This document shows, piece after piece, positions 47,651 through 60,004 of a DNA stretch of 64,000 nucleotides. Numbering within the stretch: position 1 is the first letter of the stretch; every line of letters starts with the position of its first letter. Under the pieces are notes generated by a model. It had not been told where the DNA came from, made no database searches, and was given only the letters and a program-made list of their open reading frames with translations. A program made the translations under genes and the position numbers. Origin of the DNA: Enoplosus armatus (lineage: Eukaryota > Chordata > Actinopteri > Centrarchiformes > Enoplosidae); contig NC_092194.1 of NCBI RefSeq assembly GCF_043641665.1, positions 13,741,298 to 13,805,297 of the forward strand, read 5' to 3'.

Positions 47651-49939
47651 TAGGACTGAAGATGATCAGACTCTCTGAGAAGGCTAGTGCATGTTTCTAT
47701 TCAAAAGCACTGTTACAATCACATCATGCTTAGAAAAATGCCACCACTGCGTAACATCACATATTTGTCATGTTTTATTGGTAAAATCTGTGCATAATTT
47801 TCAATTTCAACAATCTAACATCTTTGACACGGGTCAGATCATAACAAATAACTAATGTGTAAATAAATGTAATCACAATTTCACATATGATTCATCAAGT
47901 AAACATGTTGCGGCTAGATTTTTGTGACACAGTTGGGATTATTGTGACAGCACAGTATACATGGGTCATGGGTTAAAGAACAGTGGAAATTGTATATCTT
48001 CAGTGTTCCTATATGTTTTGGAAAAAAATCTATCAGCTAGTCATTTGCGGGCCCCTTGTGATGGCCTGAGGTACATTCAGAATACATGAAGACATCAGGA
48101 ACCTTATTGACTAATGCCTGGAGTAGTATCTTTACCTAGCAGCCATTTTCCACGGATGACTGACAAAAACAAAGAATATATGGGAGGGGCGTCTTAAAAA
48201 GCCTCTGACCTGCATCTGCATACCAAACCCTGTCATGTCATAATGAAAGTTTTGACAATATTCAAAGAGGACATGATGGAAAGCGGTAAACCGTGAATGC
48301 TGTTTGAAGATGTGTAATGCTCTCCTGGGAGAAGGCTGTCTTAGTGGTGGACCTTTCTTTGCTAACATCATTCAGAGGAACTGGTGGGCCTGAATGTTTT
48401 GGAATCAAATGTATGCGTGCGTGGTGCATAATGAGCTCCAATTAAATCGTTCTTTCTTCACTTAACATGGAAAGCTCAGTTTCTCTTGTTGTGTCGTAGG
48501 AGGATGAATTAAGTGTTCTGGAAAAGGTTTTCTTAGTATCTATATAATCCATATTAATACATGTGTCTGATGTATTTATATGCTTAAGTATATGTATATA
48601 AAACTCAAATTCCACCAGAAAGAAATGCCCCATATTTGCTGAATTTAGAAGTGATCATTCAAACACAAGTCAATGGCATGTTTGATCAAGGCTTTAAACA
48701 AAACTAAAACAGAAAAGGCCGACAATGGAGACTGTGAGAGCAATGGCTTGTTGACACCATTTGACTGTTAGCACATAAACCGTCCATTGTCAAGGCCACC
48801 AGGCGGCCATTGGCTGGTCTGATCACCATGTGAAACAAGCTTAGAGCGAAGGTCCAGTCGAGCTTTCTCATCAATGGAACTCCTCTGGGCCCCTGCAGGA
48901 CTCTGGGTCTCAGGGGTCACAGCTACGGGCACCCTGGTCCAAAGCTAAGGTCAGTAGGGCTGACGCAGGTTTACACTCCAACAATAGGGTGCGGACGCAG
49001 AGAGTGAGACTTGCAGGTCAGAGAGATTACTAAAGAGACCTCCATCCGTTTGTTGTTCGTTGTCTAATCCTGTGGGAACAGAAAATGGTCAGTGTTGCCC
49101 TCCATACAGAAAAGAAACTAAGTATGCCGTGCAACTGAGTTAGAAGTGATTTATATGGGAACCAAACCTGTCAACCTGTCTGTAGGAGTTAAGATACATG
49201 TAGGGTTTAACAGTGATTTATTTATAGTTCATCCAAGTAAGTTCCAGTGTGTCTTGCCTTTTTATTATTACTGAATTCGATACTGCTGCCGTGCCATTAT
49301 GGTGTTTATATTCTTTCATTTGTGGCGAGCAGAAGGTTTGCAGTGGAGATGGCTTCGCTAGATGTGTGTTAATGAAAAGAATCTTTTTTTTTATTTTTCT
49401 TAAACTCGCTTAATGTCCTCACTACTAATAATTTCCATCAGCATCAGAACCTTGTTGGGGAAAACACAAGCAGCACTTTCTACTCGATGTGTACTTAAAT
49501 GTTTGAGGTGTACATATGTAGGTTCACAAGCTAACCCCTTAACGCACAAGTATAAATCCCCCCTCTGATTATGTAGCCTAGGCTATGTTTCTGGATGCAA
49601 AGGCAACATATTCTAGGAGTAAAAGAGCACTTTTTCTCTTCATAGTAACAATACTAAATGCTTACCCAAGAGCTTTTGAATGCACAGATTTTTCTGGCTC
49701 GCCCAGTTTTTGTAGCTTAAAGGTACAGGTCTCAATCCGCAGTGGATGAGTAAGGACAGGGAAGGCCAAGAAGACAACGGATACAGGCCAGGGGACAGGG
49801 ATCTCATATTTAGCTCGTGATTGCACTCAGGGTAGACAATAAGTAAGATTCATTAGGTCATTTTTTACTTGCGTCTGCCAAGATCTGGAATGAAATGTTA
49901 AATGTTTCATGGGCTAAGAAAAGGGCAGAATTTGTCTTT
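47651..49939. other. Non-coding DNA
   Basis: AT-rich. The minus-strand frame at 48132-48371 (79 codons) has a somewhat protein-like, Phe/His-rich translation, but no start context or splice pair that I trust. Nothing else recognised. Confidence 0.5.
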
Positions 49940-50200
49940 GTGTTTGCCATCAGAGAGAGAGAGGCGAGGAGAAAGCGAAGAGAGGGAATATGATAGACAG
50001 AAAGATATAAAACAATGAAAATATGGAACGACGGGATGAGACAGAATGTGAGGGGAATACTGCGAGAGCAAGAGAGAGTCTGGGAAGGAAGGAAATGGGA
50101 GGGAGGACAAAAAAAAAGAAGGGAAGGAGTGAAGAGGGAGAGTAAGTGGGTAAGGGAGTCAGGGGGAGCAAGGAAAGGAGGGAGCGTGGCTGGGTGTTTT
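49940..50200 (+). repeat. Purine-rich low-complexity tract
   Basis: Long A/G-dominated run (GAGAGAGAGAGGCGAGGAG, GGAAGGAAATGGGAGGGAGG, GAAGGGAAGGAG), triplex-prone. Both-strand open frames here are composition-driven. Confidence 0.65.
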
Positions 50201-50949
50201 GGGCTGTCTGATGGATGAGGGTGTAGTGGGGTTGGTGGGGGCGGTGTCTCCTGAATGATGATGGCCTAATATCATCATCCCCCTGTCAGGCCTAATAGGC
50301 TTTCCTTGGTAGAAATCACTCACACAGAGCCGCCATAATGCCCAGGCCCCTGACAGCATCATCCATCCACTCAAGCCAAGCGAACGTCTCCAAACTAATA
50401 AGGAAATATATGGTTCAAGGAGATCTGAAAAATTAAACAGGTAGCTTATGAACAATTTGTTTCACAGGGATGTTTATTATATTTATCGAATGTTGTAGCG
50501 GTTGAGGTGTCTCTCTCGCTTCGACTTCATGTTTGAGACATTGGCTCGGAGCATGATTTGCTGACAAGGCAGGTCTGTAAAGTACGAAATAAACACCTTC
50601 TCCTACACCTCCTCTACCTCAGGGCTGGCCTTGTCCTCCAGTGTTGCCTGGCCTTACTTTTGTCATTCCTAAGCAAGACAGAACAGCTCCTTCATCTTGT
50701 TTAAGCTATATTTTCCACCACTGTTGAATTAACAGTATGCGCAAGCAGGGAGGGTCATTATCAGTTGGAATAAAAATACTTTTTTGAATCCTTAATCCCC
50801 TGATCTAACAGTCCATTGTTCACATCTTCTAAAATATTCTAATTTTAGCGGCAGAGCTTTGGAGGAGTCACCCATTCCTGTTTTCCTCGCAGCAAGCCTA
50901 TCTACAGTACACCTGTCATTGCTTTCCCTCATGCAATGGCTGATCACAG

Positions 50950-51310
50950 CACACTTTAAACATGGTTACTCTCCTCTTATCTCTTCCCATACCCTACCGA
51001 TCCTGCTATCTCCAATCGCGGCTTTAATCATGTGACACCTTCTCAGCAACCCCCCCTCTTCCTCCTCCTCCCCCTCCTGCATCCACAAGAGAAAACTGCC
51101 GCCATTAATAACGACAAGAACTTTTTCAAAGTCTGCTCTTAAAAGCCCCGGTCCCATCAAAATGGTCAGATTTCATTATCGATTGCGCGCCATGAAAAAG
51201 AGACTCTCTCGCACATTAGGCAATCATTGTTTTGGCTTCACTTTGAGAAGCTATACATACATCCCTAACATGGCGATAATGCATTTACATCACAAGTCCT
51301 CCTCTGTCTT
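50950..51310. promoter_or_regulatory. Candidate conserved non-coding element
   Basis: Contains GCTTTAATCATGTGAC, TTCATTATCGATTGCGCGCC, GGCAATCATTG and GATAATGCATTTACATC, with a short CpG-containing core. Even composition apart from a CTCCTCCTCC patch near 51060. Confidence 0.36.
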
Positions 51311-53689
51311 TCTTATGCATATAAACTAATTACTTGAATACTCTTCACTCTTTCTGACAGTCAATATTTGAAGTTGGAGGGGGATGGAGTGACCCTTATG
51401 CACATTCACAAACATACACATATTCTTTGAGTTATGCTTTGCATATGAGGATACTCAGCAGTGCTGCCACCAACTCAAAGAGCAGGAATTCATCAGAGAT
51501 TTTGTGAACGAGGGTATCTTTATTGCTGTTACTGTAATTCTTGTTTTGCTTGCGTCTCCCATTTTTGGGAATCTGGTTCTGTATGTTTTTAGTCAAACAT
51601 GGCATCTTATGCTCCTACAAAGTTATGGCCATAGATTCATTGATAGCCAGCTCCCTGCTTTTTTGGTTAACATCTTATTTTAAATGAACCTCTGTGTGTT
51701 CAGCTGCATCTCAATTGTGGTCAGCTCTAATGCTGACATACACTCATCTGCAGCCATGTTATCATTGTGCACGTGGCACACAGTCCACCCTCCATACGCC
51801 CCTCTCCAGTTGTAGGTTGAACCTGCAGCACGAAGGGTGTGTGTTAATAAGAGAGGGCTTGGTGAGGTGCGTTGTGAGGCCATTGTGGTCTCCACGCTCG
51901 CTGGTTTTCTTTGTGCCATGAAAGCCTGGCGATACAGTAACAGCCAGAGGCAGAAAGGAGCTGTCTGTCGTCGAGACGGCTGGTAACACTTGTTTCACCC
52001 ACCCTTCCAGGGGGCCGTGGAGAATAGAAGAGAGGCAGCTGGTAGGCTTAACAGGAAATGCAGTGGTAACAGTGTCAACAGCTGCCCCCATGGCCACGCA
52101 AGCCAAACGGCCGGCAACAACAGGCCGTATGAAAAGCTAAGTGTTTGGATAGCTGGGGGGATTTGGTTCATACTGTATCTCTGTGTAACGCTGCTATGCC
52201 AAATGAGCGCCTTTGTGTGTTTTCTCATTAGAGCTTTATACTCGGAGCTCAGTCATTTCACAGGTGATGACAACGTGGACGCCAGTGAATGTTGAGTAAA
52301 CAAGACAAAAACAACAGCTGAAGGGGAGCAGACCTCTGCTGAAGTGAGAGGGACTGCTGCTTTGTAACCTTTTTAAACACAAGATTATCAGTACAGTCCA
52401 TTGTTTGCTCATGCGAGCCTGAAACAATACCATATTTTTCATTTGATAAATTGGAGATAATAAAATAGCGTGGTGTAAAATGACTGAATTTTATATTGTA
52501 TAGGTCATGAGTTGTCCTGATGTGTATTTGCATAAGGCATGCTGCACAGTTTGTGTAAAGTGGAGATAAGGGCAAGAAAATTCCCATTACCCGTGGCTGT
52601 TACAGTGACCTCAAACTCAGGTCAAGATGACCCCCTGAGGAGTCAATAAATCACGATGTCACCTCTGCTGCCCAATCCCCTCTTGCTATCAGTAACTTTG
52701 AGTGTCCTTAGCATTCTTTCACTTCCCCTGCTCCTTGCTTGACCCCCCCATCCAAACAAACCGCCTGTCAGCACCGCAGCGACAGGTACGACAGCTCCAG
52801 CTCGACGTGAGGAGTGATCTCCCCCAAAAAGTAACACTCTCCCTGGCCTCGACTTTCTGTCTCCAGCGCTCCGTCCCTCCTCCCTCTGCCTCCTCTGTCT
52901 CACAGGAACAGCTCAAGCCTCACATTTGATGTCTTTTCCTTTCTCTAAATCATAGTTGAGCTGTGAAAATATGTAATTATTGCATGTACACTAAGCTATT
53001 TGAAGATGGAATTTGTTTTTAGTCTATATCCAAATTCCATGTAAGAGTTTTCAAATAAGGAACATGGGGGGGGGGATAGCAGTATAAATTTCAGTCTACA
53101 AAATCAGTCTTTATTTAAGTCTTAGTTACATCCAATTTGCCAGGAGCTTTAATTCACCCTTACAGGATCATTGTTGGACATACATCTTTGAATCTTGTGG
53201 TATTATCTACCATTTGCTAACTTTAATACCTTGCTGGGATTGCTCTGCATTAGAGCTTATTCTATGTCTGACTTGAAGATTTGGAGCTCCTTTTATGTAC
53301 AATTCATTACTTTAATATGAAAGACTCATTGGGGTCATCTTGGAATGAATGTAGCCATCAGTTTACATTCTTAGTCATCATTAGACGAATAAATATCAAT
53401 GAGATTACCTCATAAGCCTTGGGAAGTTCCCCCCCTGCGACCCCACCGCTACCAAGTCTTTTCAGACATGGAGGAAGTATTAAAGGGCTATTTCAGTTAG
53501 CGTGTAAAATCTTAGCTGTGAAAAAGCCTCCATTTTTTGGAGCCTGAGCGAATTATCCAAGATCTTTTTCATGTTGCAAGAGAGACCAAGGCTGAAACAT
53601 GGTTGTGATAATAGTAAAGAGGAAGGCCAACAGACAGTGGAATCTGCTTTCAATGACCTTAAATACCTTATCAGCACCTTTGAAGCCAG
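51311..53689. other. Non-coding DNA of mixed composition
   Basis: GC is raised at 51900-52150 and 52640-52920, where both strands carry overlapping open frames, so none is credible. A G10 run lies at 53066-53075. GCAG/CCAG...GTACGA and GTGAGG splice-like words near 52780-52810 are too close together to define exons. Confidence 0.45.
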
Positions 53690-54500
53690 GGCGAGGTGAT
53701 TGGCAGGTCAATTTGTGATAGTATCGCTCGATGTACTTGGCGCTCTTAATGCTCTTTGCCACAGATAAGTCTGCTTAATATGAAAACTGTCATAATTCAT
53801 CCGCCTTTTCAGCAATATACATTTTCTTGCGGAATCATCAATCCGGTCACCTGTCAGAAAAGACATGTCAGGATTTCCCATTCCACCGTCCGCCCTTGTG
53901 TGATTTCACTTTATGGAGCTTATCCTCACTATGAAGCAGTTAGGATTATTCCTCTGGTATGTTGAATCAAAGTTAGTTTTTCCCCTCCCCGAACACTGCG
54001 TGTAACAGAGATAGTGCGAGCGAGCGAGGAGCCCGGCCCACGCGGTGTGGATGTTTTCACTGTGTCCGCTCTTTGTCCAGTCCCCCCTGTCAAACCCATC
54101 ACAGTCCCATCCCCTCTCAGTCGGTAGTTTCCTGTGTAAATTAACAGACTCAGTGGTGAAGTAGATTCCAATTTTGAAGCAAAGTAGAGTGTGCAAATTA
54201 GCCATGTTTTTTAATTAAGCCCAGTGCACAGTGCGAAGGCAGACGACCATTGTTCCGGATGGGCCAGGTGCAAATTTATTCTCTGGGGAAACGCTGCGAT
54301 GTCCGTCCTCCAGCCGAGTCCCATCCTCGGCCTAATCAGTCCCCAGCTTGAAAAGTGTCCACGTTTTGGCACCCTCTTGCTGAGAGTGGTCAGAAATTAT
54401 TCATTATTTGAGGGCCTCATTTCTAACATTTCCATTAAAAGTTGCCACCATGCAGGCAGGCTCAACATTTGATTTTTAATAATTATAGTTGTCGGACAAA
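53690..54500. promoter_or_regulatory. Candidate pair of conserved non-coding elements
   Basis: Two motif-rich blocks (about 53690-53970 and 54180-54500) flank a CpG-bearing stretch (GCGAGCGAGCGAGG near 54018). Words include TTTTTTAATTAAGCCC, CCTAATCAGTCC, TTAATAATTATAG and AATCATCAATCCGG. Frames on both strands overlap and look random. Confidence 0.38.
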
Positions 54501-54718
54501 TGTATCATTCAGTCTTTTCAAGTCAATTGCCTTTCTGTGTGTTTCTCTGTGGAGGCCCTTTTATTTTACGCGTGGCCTCTTTTTAGGAGTCCTCTGTCCT
54601 GCCAGTTTCTGTCAGGTCCCTCAGGTACGCTGTCCTAGGAGGCTGTCGGGGTCTCCCAGTGGGATGATATGCTGGAAATGTCTGTGTTTTTTTGAGGTGA
54701 TATGAAGAAATTTACAGT

Positions 54719-55032
54719 GGTGCTGAAACGATTAGTTGATTAATTGATTTGTTGGTCAACACAAAAGTAATCGGCAACTATTTTGATGATCGAGAAAAAA
54801 TGCCAAACATTCTCTGGTTCCAACTTCTCAAAAGAGCATTTGCTGCTTTTCTTTCTCATACATAATTGTAAACTGAATTTCTTAAGGTTTTCAGACTATT
54901 TTCAGAACAAGACATTTGAAGACATCATCTTAGGCTCTTTTTGCCATTTTTTGCCATTCCATAGACTAAACGATTAATCTGAAAAATAATCATCAGATTT
55001 ATTGATGATAATAATAGTTAGTTGCAGCCCTA
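54719..55032 (-). repeat. hAT-like non-autonomous repeat, copy 3
   Basis: Minus-strand copy. The + strand shows ATGCCAAACATTCTCTGG, TTCCAACTTCTCAAAAGAGC, GACATTTGAAGACATCATC and the terminal TAGTTGCAGCCCTA. Starts GGTGCTGAAACGATTAG. Termini are imperfect inverted repeats (GGTGCTGAAAC / GTTGCAGCCC). Confidence 0.78.
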
Positions 55033-56439
55033 ATAAGCAAGTGTATTATAGAAAAATATATTTGTTGTGGTTTTCATTTAGAAACAAAACCCCTTAGTGT
55101 GAATAATTTAAGATATTCATGATTAAGTTCAGAAAAGAATATATTTTAGCTAAAATGAGCAATGAAATTCAACATCCAATTCTGGAGTGGGTGGGACCTG
55201 AAATATGAAAAAGGCAGATCCTCTTTTGGGTGACAATTGCGTCTTCTCTTTGGGTTGCACACGTTGCTCTGTGGGGGCTTGAATCAGACAGAGAATAGCC
55301 ACAGATAATGAGCTGTCTTTAATCATGGGAGACAGTACTTTGAGATGCTTTGCATCACATTTGCAGAGAAGAGAAAAAGGGGGGGGGGGGGTCTAATTAC
55401 TGTACTGCAGAAAAATCACACAGCTTCCTGTCCATCGGAACTGATGCTGAGTCCTAACTAACCTTGACAGGAAGTGACAACAAAGACCGTCTCTGTTCTG
55501 AACACCACAAAACAAAGAAAAGTAAAAGACAACAAAACTGAAGACATTTCTGATTGGAGGATGTAGATTAATGAATCCTTTTCTATTTCGGAGTGGAAGC
55601 ACAGTGATTCTCATTTGAGCTTTTCTTTGGAAATACAGATAACTATGTATGCTGATAAGATACAACATTCTGCTTACAGTTGACAGCATATACCATACAC
55701 TTTATTGATGTTTTAAAAATGCAATTCTTGACAGCTTTGTGCGAACATTTCCAATGCATATCAGTGAAACGTCCCTTCCTGCTGACAGCATAAAGATGAA
55801 ACCGGGTACATCAAAATAGAAATGCATCAGAATGTGAGCTGAAGTTGACTTTGACTCAAACCAGGTTCTGACTGAAATTGGCAGGAGAGGATTCCTGTCA
55901 AAGATGCTCAAGAAGCGGCGAATACATTTCTGGATTGGCGACATAAAACAAAACACACGTCCTGTACTCCCTCAGCCTCTCAAACACTAATTGCAAATGA
56001 CACCTTAAGATGTTTTAAAAAATGAAACATGACTCGTATCATTCCTGTGAGGTTTTTAAACTCGGTTCATGAAATCCAAATTCACATCAGGCCATGCTGA
56101 TACACACATTCGTATAAAAACACAATCTTGATTGTAGAGTCCACCTTTCTTCCTCGCCACCATGTACATTCCATTAAACTAAAATAGCTGCCTGAGATAA
56201 GTCCTCCAATCCCTCCACTATTTCATCCTTGTCCATATCCATAAGCAGCAAAAAGAAGATTTGTCCCATAACCCTGTGTGATCATTTGCATCTAAAACGA
56301 TATTCGACATTTGTTATTCCATCAATCAATACCATCTCTCCCATTCTCTGTGTGCATAATCTCAGAGCCTGCATGCAAAACGCTTAACAATAACATGTAT
56401 GTTATACAAGGAGCCATATATCATCCCTGGACGCATTTA
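55033..56439. other. AT-rich non-coding DNA
   Basis: Contains a G13 run (55379-55391). Minus-strand frames at 55393-55956 have no domains. Nothing else recognised. Confidence 0.5.
55379..55391 (+). repeat. G13 homopolymer
   Basis: Thirteen consecutive G. Confidence 0.93.
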
Positions 56440-56740
56440 CATCCTGTTAACAATTTCTCAGGGCAGATTAGAGGGCGCTGAGACAGCAGCCCAGATCCCT
56501 TGAGAGGTGGGCTTTGGGAGCTGATAAGGCCAGCCATAGGAAGGCAGGATTAATACGTATGACCAGGACACATGGAGGCCCTCTGATTATTCCGGCAGAA
56601 AAACGGCCCTATCCCATCGGCCCCCGCGTGATTAAATACAGCCCGAGTGCGGACAGGGAGGCAAAGGGATGGGGAGATAACCGATTTTATTTATGCAAGC
56701 CGGTTAGCCTGGCAGATCACGTCTGAGGATTGTTCACGCT
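56440..56740. promoter_or_regulatory. Candidate conserved non-coding element
   Basis: Contains AGCTGATAAGGCC (GATA-type), GGATTAATACG and GTGATTAAATACAG, with a few CpGs. Shares the 15-mer TCAGGGCAGATTAGA with the block at 61330. The 70-codon frame inside is not protein-like. Confidence 0.38.
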
Positions 56741-57429
56741 ACAGGGGTGAGGGATCGCACCAGGGGAGCTCACCCCTGATCACACACAGGGCTGCTTTAG
56801 CTGTCACTTTTCCACCTTTCCTTCTTCCCTCTGTAGAATATAGATCAAGCATTCCCAAAATATTTCATGCCACAGTAATGCCACAGACCTCCGTTTGATC
56901 CTGATTTTTTTTTTGCTGCTCAAGAAGCAAATTGGAGAGGATTTTTCTCGTAAAGTATTAGTTGGAGAATTCATATTAGAACATTCATAGTCAAACTAAT
57001 ATTTTGTTTTATTATATCGTCTTATTATCTAGAAAAGCAATTGAATAAAAATTCTCATTTCTCCTATTGTCAAGGAACTTCCTCAAGGACCCTCTAAGGT
57101 TTCTGGACCTCTTTGTTTTGGTTGATTATCACCTTCATCAAAGCTTCCTTTAGATTCCTAAAGGAAATACAAGGAGGCCACACCCAAGATGTAAGTTTAG
57201 GAGCAGCTGAACATGCTCCCCTCAAACCTTAATGAAATGCCCACTGTACATGTACATACACACATTCTTTCCAAATATTAAGAAGTCCAACTATTCACGG
57301 TTCATTCCTTGACAAGAACTTCAGCAAGTTTTAGCAGTAATTGTAGTTCACATTAGAGATTCTGTACACAAGACTAGGGGATTACCTAATTAACTTCTTC
57401 AAAAACATCTACTCATTTTAGATTGAATT

Positions 57430-57963
57430 CCTTTTGGTAGTTAGAGGGTGCTTAATTAATTAATTGTGTTAATGACCCATTAATGGTGGTGCACCAGAAA
57501 TTCTAATGAGCCACCTTAATTAAATATTATCTCACTGTTTAATCAATGTGTTTAATTATTCACATGATATTTTCTGTGGAATCAATTTGGTCCTGGGTTG
57601 CAGGAGCCAAATGCTGATTGTGTGCTCCCGTACTGATTCATCACTGAATTGGTCATTCAGTTCAAAATCCTCTTTTAATCACGGGGGAAAATAAGCCATT
57701 TGGCTCAGATCCATACATTTTTGTGTAAGAGAGTAATTCTGATCATTTTGATATCAATTTTAATTGACCCTGGGTCAAATTTTACATCTGTTTGAGAGAC
57801 ATGTTTTAATTAGAGCTTTGAGAAGTTGTAATTACAGTGTGTTCCTACCATTAGGGAAGATAAATGGTAGGATTCCATATATTTTCACGTATTAATGGAC
57901 AATCTACACTGTGCGCTGTTATGTTAATGACAGCCTAATGTATGACTTTTTGTATTTCTCTCA
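57430..57963. promoter_or_regulatory. Strongest candidate conserved non-coding element (homeodomain-site cluster)
   Basis: Very dense TAATTA-type cores: TTAATTAATTAATT (57452-57465), TTAATTAA (57516-57523), TTTAATTATT (57551-57560), then TTTTAATCACG, GAGTAATTC, TTTTAATTGACC, TTTTAATTAGAG, GTAATTAC and ATTAATGG, plus the nuclear-receptor-like palindrome at 57764-57778. The sequence is complex between sites, not a simple AT repeat. It abuts a splice acceptor at 57964, so it could be an intronic element flanking an exon. Function is inferred. Confidence 0.45.
57764..57778. promoter_or_regulatory. 15-bp palindrome resembling a nuclear-receptor everted repeat
   Basis: TTGACCC-T-GGGTCAA, two perfect 7-base arms around one base. 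GGGTCA/TGACCC are AGGTCA-like half-sites in everted order with one-base spacing. Binding is inference. Confidence 0.4.
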
Positions 57964-57964
57964 G

Positions 57965-58232
57965 CCGTTAACACAGTGTGGCTCCACGATGTGAAATCTT
58001 TGTGCACCTTCACAGACAAGCCGAGGACAAACGGACACGTGGTCTCCGGGACACATCTGCATGCATATTCACAACAATGTGTCATTTTTAGGTGGAAACA
58101 CATCTGCGAAAGAGAATGTGTGTTCTCTAAAATGGGATTCATTGCCATGTCATCACCAAGTTGCTCTCTATCTCGAGTCCGTGAACCTCTGCTCTTCCTC
58201 TCTCTTCCCTCCTCCTCCCCCCGCTTCTCCAG
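57965..58232 (+). other. Possible exon start downstream of strong CNE
   Basis: An acceptor (GACTTTTTGTATTTCTCTCAG, ending 57964) opens a phase-2 frame reading VNTVWLHDVKSLCTFTDKPR and TNGHVVSGTHLHAYSQQC, open for more than 130 codons to about 58368. No consensus donor is found inside, and the later part runs into the pyrimidine tract of the next acceptor. The early residues look protein-like. The family is not recognised. Confidence 0.18.
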
Positions 58233-58554
58233 AGCAAACTGGAAGACCTCAGTCATCATCCTCGTTTTAGCTCAAATTTGGTGGGATCAAAGGTGGCCAG
58301 CTGGGAGTGGGCGGGGAGCAGATGGTTGCATGCTCAGAGGGACCAGGCAAAGGCCCTTCAGGTTTTAACACCTCCTCTCCCCTGGGTGCCCGGGTGGGGG
58401 GGATCCGGCTCGGGGAACCTACCTGAGCTCAGTGGCATGACCAGCAGGCTTCCACGGCACCACCCCCTGCTTCGCTCACATATGGCGCCAGCCATGGGGG
58501 CCTTGAGCTGGGGCTCTGACCTGAGGAAAATAAACTGTGGAAGGGCAGGGGAAG
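58233..58554 (+). CDS. Candidate internal exon, unrecognised
   Basis: An excellent acceptor (TCCCTCCTCCTCCCCCCGCTTCTCCAG, ending 58232, given here in part as its last 20 bases CTCCTCCCCCCGCTTCTCCA plus G) opens a phase-0 frame reading SKLEDLSHHPRFSSNLVGSK. It stays open for 322 nt to a consensus donor (GAAG|GTAAGC at 58554/58555). The block is GC-richer than its surroundings. The first 20 residues are the most protein-like; later parts (ASWEWAGSRW, WVPGWGGSGSG) are Trp/Gly-rich and less convincing. Stop codons are rarer by chance at this GC content, and neighbouring frames are also open. A TCF-type GATCAAAGG lies at 58286-58294, so an enhancer is the alternative. Confidence 0.28.
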
Positions 58555-58569
58555 GTAAGCCTCGCTCAT

Positions 58570-60004
58570 TAGGATGAGTGCACAAGAATGAATCCATTCA
58601 TTAACAAACCAAGAATAAACTGAGTTCAGGGAGTTGTGGAGTAGACTTTGACCTAAAAAGTTAGGTTGTTGACAAATAAATATTGTAGGCCTATATTTAC
58701 ACAGAACAAAAAATCTAATCAAACAATTTGAAAGGGATTAGATTGTTTTTTTTGTTTTTTTTTGGGGGGTTTCAGTAGTTTTCCCTCTTTACCTCTGGTA
58801 ACCCACTGTTGTGGGGTCTCTCTGGGCCAGGCAATGGCTGGTTACAGAGACTGCAGGTGCTGGGGCAGATTAATCCCTTGCCAAATCAGCTCCGCCTCAG
58901 CAATCTCAAAGTTCCAGGAAAGGAGCCTGCTGGGAACGTGAAGTGGTACTTGTGGTCTCGGATTATGACTTTCAGACTTGTTGGCCTTGAGAACACAAAT
59001 GTAGCCTCTTGAATTGAATTTGCAGAGGGAATAAGTTCTGGGGGGGGGATTCATCCACCGACCAATGTTTTTTTGGGGATAACTATTTTTCCATAAATCC
59101 ATCTTAAGTAGTCACATTCTCCCTGTGGCTAATAGGATCATGATGGGAATAATCTTTACAAATCTGACAGAAAAAAAGAATGTCCTGGCCTTCAACTTCT
59201 TCCTCTCGGTAAATGAACAATTTCAAGAGTCTTTCCTGTGGGACAGAGGGGGGAGGGGGGACTTACATTGGCAACAAGACAAAAAAGTTAGAGAAAAACA
59301 ACATAATTTTCTCAGGAGGTTTGGCTACTATTACTGAAGCTATATAGGTTATATGTATGTCCTTATTTCAGCTGCAAATGTGGACGATGCAACTGTAATG
59401 CAATCAAAAACAAAAAAAGAAAAGAAAAATAAATGAAAAAATGTACAGTAGACGTATGCTTCACCAGTAAACTAGCAATTTCTTGTTTTCTGACTGCTTG
59501 TGAAAACTATGAATACTGATTCTTACAGATTCATAGAAAATGAGTCATAAGAAAAATACAAGTGACCTATAGCTGTCCAGTGAAGACTCCTTTTGAAATA
59601 GAACTGGCGTCCTTGTTCATAGTGGATTGAAATAGAAATGGCGCCCGATCAGACATTTGCTCCCCATTCTCACCTTGTCACTCACACCCGAGTCTACGTA
59701 GCTCCACAATAGCCTTGGATGCACACAATATGACCAAGCAAACCGCTCATTGTAATATCAAACTTTGACAGCGCTGGGATACAGATCTGCTCTGTATTTA
59801 CCCACCTGCTCCAGCGTACAAACACATATCATTTTTAGCCTTCACAATTTCAAACAACAAAAAACGACACCAGAGAGAAAGCTGTGATATGTTGTTGATA
59901 TTTAGGGTTCTTCCCTTACATGTCTGGCCTCTTTAAGCAGATAAAGCAGCTTTGAATGTGACATGAAACAATTGCTAATGTAATGTTCAGGAAACTCTCT
60001 TACT
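58570..60004. other. Non-coding DNA
   Basis: Contains T- and G-runs near 58745-58770 and 59041-59048. No gene or named repeat seen. Confidence 0.5.

Noticed and set aside
48132..48371. 79-codon minus-strand frame as a transposase fragment
   Set aside because: I compared its Phe/His-rich translation with Tc1/mariner-type motifs in mind and saw none of the expected catalytic or HxDN-type signatures.
50015..50218. Frames on both strands in the purine tract
   Set aside because: Simple A/G composition gives Arg/Lys/Glu/Gly-rich and Ser/Leu/Phe/Pro-rich mirror frames.
52780..52830. Micro-exon from CGCAG/CCAG acceptors and GTACGA/GTGAGG donors
   Set aside because: Segments of only six bases and no polypyrimidine tract; likely chance.
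56837..56873. Exon after the strong acceptor CTTCTTCCCTCTGTAG
   Set aside because: The downstream donor (ACA|GTAATG) is weak, and frames close within 20 codons.
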